From an uncultured Mycoplasmatota bacterium (GTDB lineage Bacteria > Bacillota_I > Bacilli_A > RF39 > UBA660): a stretch of DNA of 13,081 bases. A program made the translations under genes and the position numbers. The stretch covers positions 1 to 13,081 of the forward strand of contig CAOKUH010000039.1 in NCBI GenBank assembly GCA_948472605.1. The letters are read 5' to 3'. Below are positions 1 to 7,327 of this stretch, one piece after another. Under the pieces are notes generated by a model. That model saw only the letters and a program-made list of their open reading frames with translations, did no database searches and was not told the DNA's origin. Each line of letters opens with the position of its first letter. The first letter of the stretch is position 1.

Positions 1-1020
1 AATTTAGGTGGAAAAGAACAATTAAAACCTACTGCTAACAACAATGTACCAAATAAAGTAGAAACACCAATTTCAGTTGTTCAAATTTTGTCTGAAGAAG
101 AAATCTCTGAATTAGAAAAGTTTGGGAAAGTATTAAATAAGAAAAATTATGTAGAATCTCCTACGATTGGAAGAGAAAAAGAACTAAAAAATCTTATGAT
201 TACTTTAGCTCAAAATAAAAAAAGACCACTAATTGTTGGAGAATCAGGTGTAGGTAAAACTGCATTGGTAGAAGAATTAGTTTATAGAATTAAAACAGGA
301 CAAGTTCCAAGATTTTTACAAGGCAAAATTATTTTAGAAGTTAATCCTGCTGAAGTAGTTGCAGGTTGCCAATATGTTGGGCAATTTGAAGAAAATATGA
401 CTAACTTAATGAAAGTATGTGAAAAATATGATGTTATTGTCTTCATAGATGAAATACATACAATTTATGGAATTGGTTCTTCTAAAAGAAAAGATAACGA
501 TATGGCATCAATGCTAAAACATTATATTGATAGAACAAATCTAAAAGTTATTGGAACTACTACTGAAAAAGAATATGATGAATTTTTCTCTGATGATGCA
601 CTTAAAAGAAGATTTGAAAAAGTTAAAGTACAAGAGCCAACTAAAGAAATTTTATATCAAATAATTGATAAAGTAATTAGTGATTATTTTGTAACAACGG
701 GAATCTTATTTGAAAATGATAATATAAAAAGTCTAATAGTAAGTATTATATTAGAATCTACCGAAAAAGGACATAGAGTATATAATGATATAATTAACAA
801 CCCAGATTTATCTATTTCAATTGTTGATAAAGCATTTGCTTTTGCTCAAGTATATGATAGTGAATTTATAACTCCAGAACATTTTATTGAAAGTTTTGAA
901 TATTGTGATAGAATTTATGATTCTTCAAAAAGTCAGGCAATAGCAAAATTAAAAAAATTAGATGGTAATGTTTCTAAGCCAGCTGAAAGAATATTAAAAA
1001 TAGATTTTAATAAACACTAA
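1..1020 (+). CDS. ClpA/ClpB-type AAA+ ATPase, 5' end outside the window
   Basis: The reading frame is open from base 1, so the gene starts left of the window; a TTG at 88 is internal and not the likely start. About 339 residues are visible. An unstructured, Asn/Pro-rich linker (residues 1-30) leads into one AAA+ domain of the Clp/Hsp100 first-domain type. Walker A is GESGVGKT (residues 80-87), Walker B is VIVFIDEIH (Asp150/Glu151), the sensor region is IGTTTEKEYDEF near 184-195, and the arginine-finger segment is LKRRFE (Arg203/204). A small helical lid follows. Only one ATPase domain is seen, and the visible part shows no second AAA domain or ClpP-binding loop. This suggests a dedicated remodelling ATPase rather than housekeeping ClpB or ClpC. 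It is followed by the 883-aa gene after 25 nt, with no terminator between, so the two are probably co-transcribed. The ATPase call is firm; its substrate is unknown. Confidence 0.9.
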   Translation, partial: NLGGKEQLKPTANNNVPNKVETPISVVQILSEEEISELEKFGKVLNKKNYVESPTIGREKELKNLMITLAQNKKRPLIVGESGVGKTALVEELVYRIKTGQVPRFLQGKIILEVNPAEVVAGCQYVGQFEENMTNLMKVCEKYDVIVFIDEIHTIYGIGSSKRKDNDMASMLKHYIDRTNLKVIGTTTEKEYDEFFSDDALKRRFEKVKVQEPTKEILYQIIDKVISDYFVTTGILFENDNIKSLIVSIILESTEKGHRVYNDIINNPDLSISIVDKAFAFAQVYDSEFITPEHFIESFEYCDRIYDSSKSQAIAKLKKLDGNVSKPAERILKIDFNKH

Positions 1021-1045
1021 AATATGATAGAAAGGGGGATTTATC

Positions 1046-3697
1046 ATGCCAGAATTAACTGATGAAGAATTTAAAGTATTGTTAGTTGAATGCCTAAAAA
1101 ATGCTGTTCCTGTGACATTAAATACAAGTGCTGATGAAGAAGAAAAGGCACTTAAAATATGTGATGGATATATAAATAATGGTAATATAAGTATACATGA
1201 TATGACTCCTCTTTCTATTTATTACATTATTAGTAAATTGTCAGAGGAAAAACAAATAGAATTCATACAAGAAAATATTAATTATATAAAAGAAAATGAT
1301 GAAGATATATTTTTATACAATATGTTAGAACCGCAATCTCTTTCTTATTTTCTTTCACTAAAAGTTTTAAAAGAAATAAAAATATTAGATAGTGATTTGT
1401 TCAAAAAAATTATAGATGGAAATCAAGAAAATTTATTTCATGGATTTAATCATGAAGATTATATAGAATTTTATAACGATTTTTTTGATATTATTTTAGA
1501 AATGGATAATAGACAATTTATTAACTCCATATATTCTCATAATAGGTGTTGCTATGATAACAATTATGATATAAATCATATTTTTGAATTACAGCGAATA
1601 TATAACAAAGAATTTATCGAATTTTTGTTAAAAAAATATAAAGTTAAAATTGAAACATTTACTCCAAATGAAATGTTAAGATTTATTGAATATATTGAAA
1701 ATCCAGATATCTATAAGATATTTATAGATGAAAATTACAACAGACTAAATGAAGGTTTTAAAAATATTGAGGAATATGTACTTAGTGATTATTTGAGCGA
1801 AACAGATGGTTTAAAACAAGAAATATTAATACATACCTTTTTTGATAATATTATTAAAAAGCAGGATATAAACAAAATAGTATTTAAGCTAAAACCAAAC
1901 ATTGTAACCCGATTGTATAATAAAAACAAAGAAGTATTTGATACAATGACTCTCTCAGATTGGATTAAATTTTGTTCAGATTCAAGATCTTTTAATGAAG
2001 ATTTTAAAAAGATATTAGATACATTTGAGATAAATGATATAGAATCACTATTTGATACTAATTTCTTTGCTAATTATTATAAAAAAGACATAAAACCATT
2101 AAAATATATTGAAGAAAAATATAGAGAAAGCATAAAAAATAATGGTGTTTTAGAACAAGTTGATGAAACTACTTCTATTTTTTCAAAAAAGTATTTCAAA
2201 AACATAAAAGAAATTAAAGAGAAATTAAAAAATAATGATATTACCAAAAGTGATAAACAATATAAAATACTTTTATCTAACTTTATCTTGTTTTTAAAAA
2301 ATCAAAATATCATAAATAATATTGAAGGTAATAATTTTAAAGAGATAGAAAAATTATTTCATAGAATTGTTATGGGAACATCAATGACAATTGTATATCA
2401 ATTATCTAGTATTGAAGAAATAACGATATTTAATAGAATTGGTCATATTGATTTTGATGTAAAAGATTTTACAGTTGAACAATTAGAAAAATATAATGTA
2501 AAACAACATAAACAATTGTATAAGCAATTTGAAGAAAGTGATTGGCATATTAGAGATTATAAAAAACTAATTTTGAAATTAATTTTTATGGTTGGATTTA
2601 ATTATGCAAAAACACTATTAAAAATAGATGATACAATACCAGTATTGGAGCATTTAGTTGGTAATGTAGATGTTAAAAATATTATATTAAACGAACAAGG
2701 AGACCCTATATTAAATAGGAGAATTATGAACCTATTATTTAGTGATAAGGATTATTCAAAAATAAAAGAAATGTTATCAAACAAAGACAATGATTTATAT
2801 AAATATTTTCCTAGAATATTTAGCGAGTGGGAAATGATTCAAATTAATGGTAAAGATAAAACATTAAGTACCATAATAGACTTTTTAAAAAGTGATGAAA
2901 TTTCAGTACCTCCAGAATATTATAGATTAGTAGGTTTATTTAAATTTATTGGTTGTAGTAATAGTGTTGTTAATGAAACTTTATCATTACATGATCAGAT
3001 GTTAAATAGAACTGAATCTTCAATTCCCAGAATTATTGGCACAAAAGACGAATATTCATATGAAATACTAAGATTAGATGATATGGAAGGTTTAGTCGTT
3101 GGTAATAAAACTGATTGTTGCTTTACTGTTTTAGGCAATGGATATTCTTGTTTAAAACACGCAGTTACAAGTAAAAACGGAAGAATATTAGTTATAAAGA
3201 AAAATAATGAAATTTTGGCTCATAGTTGGATCTGGAGAAATGGAGATTTATTATGTCTTGATAATATTGAAATTTCAAAAACGATAAGTCAAGTAGATTT
3301 CTTTGAAGTATATTTACAACTAGCTGATGAAATAATGAAAAAGTCTTTTAAAGAAGAGGGACTAGATAGTTGTATAAAAAATATAACCATTGGATTTACT
3401 AATTTTGATAAAAAAGTAAATGGTATAGAAAACTACTCATGTTTAATATCTAAAACTTGCGATTTAAAAGAAAAAAACTTTGGAGATAGATTAGGACAAA
3501 ATAGAAAATATGTAGATGTTTTACCACAACCACTTGAAGAGGTAGGATATTCAGACTCAAAAAATGTTCAATATTTAATTAGAGGAAACGGTAATTTTAA
3601 TTTAGGACAAATTTACCATAGTTATAAAAACGAAATGATAGAAGAAGTTAAATGTATGCCAACATCTGATAGTAGAATATTAAAGAAAAAAATTTAA
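1046..3697 (+). CDS. Large unknown protein with helical N-terminal region and C-terminal PcfJ-like(?) module
   Basis: The ATG at 1046 has a good ribosome binding site (AAAGGGGGAT, 1031-1040). The 883-aa product has no signal peptide or clear membrane segment. Residues 1 to about 640 are rich in Leu, Ile, Asn, Lys and Glu and read as successive amphipathic helices, like an alpha-solenoid scaffold. From about 658 the character changes. A conserved-looking module holds TDCC (689-692), an HA pair, a strand ending in ILVIKKNNEILAHSWIWRNGD (through Trp728 and Trp730) and LDNIE (738-742). The pattern Cys - spacer - Gly - short strand - SWxWR - LDNIE recalls the C-terminal domain of PcfJ-like proteins of conjugative elements and phages, but I cannot confirm the family. 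The gene follows the AAA+ ATPase directly and is closed by its own terminator. That suggests the two products work together, with the ATPase remodelling or loading this protein. No enzymatic activity is claimed. Confidence 0.75.
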   Translation: MPELTDEEFKVLLVECLKNAVPVTLNTSADEEEKALKICDGYINNGNISIHDMTPLSIYYIISKLSEEKQIEFIQENINYIKENDEDIFLYNMLEPQSLSYFLSLKVLKEIKILDSDLFKKIIDGNQENLFHGFNHEDYIEFYNDFFDIILEMDNRQFINSIYSHNRCCYDNNYDINHIFELQRIYNKEFIEFLLKKYKVKIETFTPNEMLRFIEYIENPDIYKIFIDENYNRLNEGFKNIEEYVLSDYLSETDGLKQEILIHTFFDNIIKKQDINKIVFKLKPNIVTRLYNKNKEVFDTMTLSDWIKFCSDSRSFNEDFKKILDTFEINDIESLFDTNFFANYYKKDIKPLKYIEEKYRESIKNNGVLEQVDETTSIFSKKYFKNIKEIKEKLKNNDITKSDKQYKILLSNFILFLKNQNIINNIEGNNFKEIEKLFHRIVMGTSMTIVYQLSSIEEITIFNRIGHIDFDVKDFTVEQLEKYNVKQHKQLYKQFEESDWHIRDYKKLILKLIFMVGFNYAKTLLKIDDTIPVLEHLVGNVDVKNIILNEQGDPILNRRIMNLLFSDKDYSKIKEMLSNKDNDLYKYFPRIFSEWEMIQINGKDKTLSTIIDFLKSDEISVPPEYYRLVGLFKFIGCSNSVVNETLSLHDQMLNRTESSIPRIIGTKDEYSYEILRLDDMEGLVVGNKTDCCFTVLGNGYSCLKHAVTSKNGRILVIKKNNEILAHSWIWRNGDLLCLDNIEISKTISQVDFFEVYLQLADEIMKKSFKEEGLDSCIKNITIGFTNFDKKVNGIENYSCLISKTCDLKEKNFGDRLGQNRKYVDVLPQPLEEVGYSDSKNVQYLIRGNGNFNLGQIYHSYKNEMIEEVKCMPTSDSRILKKKI

Positions 3698-3706
3698 ATT
3701 AAAAAT

Positions 3707-3743
3707 AACCCTAATAATCATAACTAGACTACTAGGGTTTTAC
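3707..3743 (+). terminator. Intrinsic terminator of the AAA+/883-aa unit
   Basis: The arm AACCCTA (3707-3713) pairs with TAGGGTT (3733-3739), followed by a TTTT run, 9 nt after the stop codon of the 883-aa gene. The arms can be extended with one mismatch. The hairpin also overlaps the 3' end of the decayed minus-strand gene, so it may act in both directions. Confidence 0.75.
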
Positions 3744-4447
3744 TTTGTACCCTTGGTGATAAATATTGCCCGCTATTATATTTTTATCTTTATTTTTTGA
3801 ATTATTTTGTATTATATCAATATCATTTTCATCAAGTATATCTTCATCATATAAGTCATTTATAAAGTCATCATATTTATTATTAGAGAAGAATTTGTTT
3901 TGTGAAAATTCAATAAACTTTTTCCATAATTAAAGTAATCAGCTATTTTTTGTGCTTTTTTCGTTAAGTCGTTTCTTACTTTACTAAAAACTCCATCAGC
4001 ACCGACTAAATTATTATATTTAAAAGGCTTGCCTGAAATATAAATAATCTTATTTTTAAAATCGATTTTATCATAATTAGTTTTTCTAAGATTATTCCGC
4101 CATTTTTAATATATTCATCGGCTATAAAATCATCTAAATCTTTTCTATATACTATATAAATTGTTTGATTCTTTATTTCTTTTGTAATATTGTTATTTTT
4201 AATTTTAAAGGTGTTATATTTTTTAAGTTTATTTTTTCTATTTTATTACCATATATTTTAAATAAAAGTCTATATGCTTTTGATGTGACAATGCCACCAC
4301 ATAATTTATTTTTTTATTTAAATCTTGATTTTCAATAATCACAACTTTCTTATTTTCTTTTAGCAAAAGATTACCTAAAGTACATCCTGCCAAACCAGCT
4401 CCTACTATAATAGTATCATAATATTCCAATTTAATTTCTCCAATCAT
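3732..4447 (-). pseudogene. Decayed FAD-dependent oxidoreductase, geranylgeranyl reductase family
   Basis: The product begins MIGEIKLEYYDTIIVGAGLAG, a dinucleotide-binding GxGxxG fold, then reaches a basic strand KKVVIIEN. After a frame change at an A7 run (4309-4315) the sequence resumes as KLCGGIVTSKAYRLL, the signature after the FAD fold in geranylgeranyl-reductase-like flavoproteins. A second break near 4175-4185 leads to YIVYRKDLDDFIADEYIKNGG. A third near 4078-4086 leads to YISGKPFKYNNLVGADGVFSKVR, which carries the GADGxxSxVR FAD motif. A fourth break near 3925-3935 enters an acidic tail ending at 3732. At least four frame changes and the absence of the C-terminal half mark a pseudogene. 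A TTG at 4429, 8 nt after GGAG, may have been the original start instead of the ATG at 4447. Intact homologues reduce prenyl chains or act as related flavin oxidoreductases; no function remains here. Confidence 0.8.
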
Positions 4448-4505
4448 TAAAAGCCTCTAACTGCCTATACATTTTAACGCAAGCATCAAAATATGAGAGA
4501 TATTA

Positions 4506-4540
4506 AATAAAAACTCGCCAACTATTTCTAGTGTGCGAGT
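4506..4540 (-). terminator. Minus-strand intrinsic terminator (module copy A)
   Basis: Read on the minus strand, ACTCGC and GCGAGT (4535-4540 and 4513-4518) enclose an inner ACTA-GAAA-TAGT hairpin and are followed by TTTTTATTT. No minus-strand gene now lies upstream of it; only a tRNA-3'-like motif does. Confidence 0.65.
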
Positions 4541-4551
4541 AATAACATCGA

Positions 4552-4564
4552 TGGAGCAGATGAT
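4552..4564 (-). repeat. tRNA-3'-end-like motif, copy A
   Basis: On the minus strand this reads ATCATCTGCTCCA, like the acceptor 3' strand plus CCA of a tRNA-Gly. It sits 11 nt before the terminator at 4506-4540. The upstream 60 nt do not fold into T, anticodon and D arms and show no matching 5' acceptor strand, so no tRNA is called. It matches 12578-12590 at 11 of 13 positions, with identical spacing to a terminator hairpin. Confidence 0.4.
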
Positions 4565-4648
4565 AATAGGGTTTTAAACATAAAATCTTAAAAAATATCC
4601 CTCACTCGTTAAATAAATTATATGATAAAGACTAGGAAAAATCAATAG

Positions 4649-4682
4649 TTGTATAGGAAATTTCTCTGAAATATAGTATAAT
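4649..4682 (+). promoter_or_regulatory. Probable promoter of the serine hydrolase gene
   Basis: A -35-like TTGTAT (4649-4654) is followed after 17 nt by TATAGT (4672-4677), which overlaps a perfect TATAAT (4677-4682). The start codon of the downstream gene lies about 30 nt further on. Confidence 0.5.
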
Positions 4683-4711
4683 TTAGTTAGTCGAAATACT
4701 TGGAGGGAACT

Positions 4712-5647
4712 ATGATAGATATTAATGTTGTTAAAGAAAATGTAAATACACTTTCAAAAAGATTAGATAGTTTGAATATTGATAGTATTTTTATAGAGCA
4801 AGACGGCAAATTAGATAGAATTTTTTATAATGAGGAACAATTACATGAGTTAAGAAGTTGTGCAAAACTACTGGTGTCTATGGCAATAGGAATAGCAATA
4901 GAAGATAAAATGCTAGTTAATGATGTTCCTTTATCACTAGATACTAAAATATATCCTTCAATAGAAAAATTGGTAGATATTAAAAATAAAAATAATTTAT
5001 CAAAAATTCAAAAATGGACAGTTAAAAATTTACTAACACATACTACAGGTTATGAGAGCCAAATGATGTCAGAAAGATATATTAGAGACATTGATCGAAA
5101 CAAATTATTAGATTATGCTTTGAACTATGATATTTTATTTGATGTATAAACAAGATTTGCTTACAACAATGTAGAACCATTTGTTTTATCAGTATTTTTT
5201 CAAGAGTCATTTGGAGTGAATTTAAAAGATTATATAAACGAAAAGATATTTAAAAAATTGAATATTGAAGAATTTGAATGGGATAATTATGGAAAGTATT
5301 GTCCAGCATCAACAGGCTTATATTTAAAACATTCTGATTTTCATAAAATAGGAAAGCTCTTATTGAACAATGGAAAATACAACCAAGAGCAAATCATTCC
5401 AGAAAAATGGATAGTAAAGATAACTTCAATGCAATTAGAAACTCCATCTGCATATAAGTCAGAAAGAGTTTTACCTAAAGTAGGTATTGGATATTATACT
5501 TTTATTTCAAGAGATGGTTTTGTTTTTAGAGATGGATCAAATGGGCAATATATTATTATAAACAAAGATAAAAACTTATTAATAACTATAATGGCTTCAG
5601 AAAAAGATATGAAAAATGTAACAGAAATTTTAAGGGATATAATTTAA
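4712..5647 (+). pseudogene. Serine beta-lactamase-like hydrolase interrupted by one in-frame TAA
   Basis: The start ATG at 4712 is preceded by GGAGGG (4702-4707). The frame runs 145 codons, meets TAA at 5147-5149, and continues in the same frame to a normal stop at 5645-5647, for about 311 codons in all. This is close to the usual size of small class C beta-lactamase/penicillin-binding-protein-like serine hydrolases. Motifs lie on both sides of the stop: SCAK (Ser49-Lys52, the SxxK nucleophile), VKNLLTHTTGY, then after the stop RFAYNN (YxN, Tyr151/Asn153) and DGSNGQYIIINKD, the third active-site strand. There is no obvious signal peptide, so the enzyme would be cytoplasmic. A single substitution or a sequencing error explains the break. 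Translation restarting at GTG 5216 would lack the nucleophile and be inactive. The gene has its own promoter and no clear downstream terminator. Confidence 0.85.
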
Positions 5648-5751
5648 TAAGGAATATTTATATGAGGTACAATGTAAATAGATTTAATTTCTTTGCTAGA
5701 AATGAAAAACTAACTTTAACATATATAAAATCCATTTTTTACCAACATAAA

Positions 5752-5780
5752 TCGACAATTTCTCATTTTTGTGTTAGTAT
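5752..5780 (+). promoter_or_regulatory. Promoter of the RexAB-like pair
   Basis: TCGACA (5752-5757) matches the -35 consensus at five of six bases. It is followed after 17 nt by an extended -10, TGT-TAGTAT (5772-5780). Transcription would begin near 5787, leaving a short leader before the start at 5820. Confidence 0.55.
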
Positions 5781-5819
5781 ATAGATTGACTAAATTCGTT
5801 TATTGGGGTGGATAAAGGT

Positions 5820-6713
5820 ATGAATGGTAATTTATTTTATGGATTTAGAGGGAGTATTCTATTTCCAGATCAAGCAACTATATTTAATATTGGATTGCAA
5901 AATGATTCAAATTCTAAAAATGCAATATTTAGAGATTTTTTCAAAATGATAGAAAATAATAAAAAATTAGAATCTCAATATCAAAGTAGAATTTACTATT
6001 TAATTTTTAAAAATTTGTATGATGATGTATTACATTGTCAATTAGCGAGAAGAAAGCAATTTAATAAGAGAGAACTTAGAGATAATAATATTATAGAGTT
6101 GGAAGATAATGATTATCCGTATGTAAATATATTTATTGAATTAAAATCTCAAAAGTTTTTAATAGAATCTAATACCCAAGTGTTCGAAAATTATAATACT
6201 TGTAGTAAGGTTATAGAAAATATAATTAATAATAATTTGAAAGATAAAGATATAAGAATTGAATTAAATCCTATAAGCGAAGAACAAAATTTTTGGAGTT
6301 ATTTTGAGGAAAATTCAAAAGTTTATAATATTGAATTTAAATTAGTAGCTCCAAATATGTTTGATGCTGAAGATGATGCCAGTAGTTTTTTAAAAGAGGC
6401 GGAAAAAAATGTTGGTTCAAGTAAAGTTACTCTAAATTTTTGTAATGAAGAGGGAAATCTTAAACCAAATAGAGTTGGAATTGATTCATTTATAAAATAT
6501 ATAGGTGCAGGTGGAGGTACTTGGAAAATTAGAACAATTAATTCAAATGGAGAAAAAGAAAATATTAGCAGTCAACAAAAAAGTACTAAAATGATTATCC
6601 CTATTACTTATGATGAATTGAAAAATGAGATACTAACTTTAGAACAGCAAAAAATAATCAATGATTGTTTTGATAGAATTGAAACAATAGAAAAATTTAA
6701 GGAGCAAAATTGA
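5820..6713 (+). CDS. RexA-like soluble protein (putative phage-exclusion sensor)
   Basis: I choose the ATG at 5820 (297 aa) because GGGGTGG (5805-5811) lies 8 nt before it; the GTG at 5808 would sit inside that site. The protein is soluble, with mixed alpha/beta character. It opens MNGNLFYGFRGS, has strands around YPYVNIFIELKSQKFLIE, and carries RIELNPISEE followed by a strand ending KLVAPNMF. Lambda RexA, as I recall it, is 279 aa and shows comparable features in the same order: an NGFY start, a FVEGDT strand, RVQIEPL, then VEAKLPVF. This is a weak by-eye match, not an alignment score; membership of a DUF4747-like family is an alternative. The stop TGA lies 1 nt before the ATG of the four-helix membrane protein, so the two are translationally coupled. 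In lambda, RexA senses phage DNA-protein complexes and activates the RexB channel; that role is inferred here. Confidence 0.5.
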   Translation: MNGNLFYGFRGSILFPDQATIFNIGLQNDSNSKNAIFRDFFKMIENNKKLESQYQSRIYYLIFKNLYDDVLHCQLARRKQFNKRELRDNNIIELEDNDYPYVNIFIELKSQKFLIESNTQVFENYNTCSKVIENIINNNLKDKDIRIELNPISEEQNFWSYFEENSKVYNIEFKLVAPNMFDAEDDASSFLKEAEKNVGSSKVTLNFCNEEGNLKPNRVGIDSFIKYIGAGGGTWKIRTINSNGEKENISSQQKSTKMIIPITYDELKNEILTLEQQKIINDCFDRIETIEKFKEQN

Positions 6714-6714
6714 A

Positions 6715-7197
6715 ATGAAAAAATATTTGATTATTATTCTATGCATTATTATCTCTCTAATTGCTTCACTGACCTATCATGAAAATGTATTTTTAACTGA
6801 CTCCAAGAATTTGATTAATATTCTACTTACATTATTAGGTTTATGCTTTACTAGTTTTAGCTTTATATCAACATCTATTAATGATATATTAAAAAAGTCT
6901 GATAAAAATTCTGATGCAGATTTAAGAAAAAAATTGGACAAACTATTAGATAGTATTCAAAAAGATATTCTTTTAATTTTATATGCTACAATTGCGTTAA
7001 TAGTATTAAATACAATATTTTATTTTGACTTTCCACTTTTAAAGAATCCTATAGATATAGATTTTGGCTTATTTATAGTACCATCATTAAAAAATCTTTC
7101 TTTAAATTTTATAGTATCATTTATATTTAATCTGTCTGTTTATTCTTTATATGATCTAATAAAAGCATCATTCATATTATTAAGAAAATGCTATTAA
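6715..7197 (+). CDS. Four-helix membrane protein, RexB-like partner
   Basis: The start ATG at 6715 follows the upstream stop by 1 nt. Its ribosome binding site AAGGAG (6699-6704) lies inside the upstream gene. The 160-aa product has four hydrophobic segments: about 3-22, 34-55, 85-108 and 128-152. A charged Lys/Asp-rich cytoplasmic-type loop (about 60-84, probably helical) lies between the second and third. The first segment after MKK could look like a signal peptide but fits a membrane anchor better. Lambda RexB is 144 aa with four membrane helices and forms an ion channel that depolarises the infected cell. Size, topology and pairing with a soluble protein of about 300 aa are the same here. 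No enzymatic motif is present. Membrane location is clear; the channel or effector role is inferred from the pairing. Confidence 0.6.
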   Translation: MKKYLIIILCIIISLIASLTYHENVFLTDSKNLINILLTLLGLCFTSFSFISTSINDILKKSDKNSDADLRKKLDKLLDSIQKDILLILYATIALIVLNTIFYFDFPLLKNPIDIDFGLFIVPSLKNLSLNFIVSFIFNLSVYSLYDLIKASFILLRKCY

Positions 7198-7224
7198 TAG
7201 AAGCTGACTTATTATATGTATAAT

Positions 7225-7261
7225 ACGCACGCTAATTGACTATGTCAATTTGCAAGTGCGT
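7225..7261. repeat. Compound inverted repeat between convergent genes
   Basis: An outer arm ACGCAC/GTGCGT (7225-7230, 7256-7261) encloses an inner arm AATTGAC/GTCAATT (7234-7240, 7244-7250) with a 3-nt loop. Neither side has a strong U tract, so it is a poor terminator for its stem length. It could be a transcription barrier, a protein-binding site or an oriT-like element; AAGTGCG (7254-7260) resembles the core of some nic regions. Confidence 0.5.
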
Positions 7262-7290
7262 TTCTAAATTATTAAAATTTAGTATGTATC

Positions 7291-7327
7291 AAAGACTCCG
7301 ACTATTTAAAAATGTCGTAGTCTTTTT
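7291..7327 (+). terminator. Terminator of the RexAB-like operon
   Basis: AAAGACT (7291-7297) pairs with AGTCTTT (7319-7325), continued inward by CGAC/GTCG after one mismatch. The + strand then runs TTTTTC. The right arm lies within the last codons of the convergent relaxase gene, so these codons serve both purposes. Confidence 0.5.

Noticed and set aside
5662..5784. 40-codon + strand frame starting MRYNVNRFNFFARN
   Set aside because: It has a weak ribosome binding site and runs through the promoter of the RexA-like gene; the composition looks non-coding.
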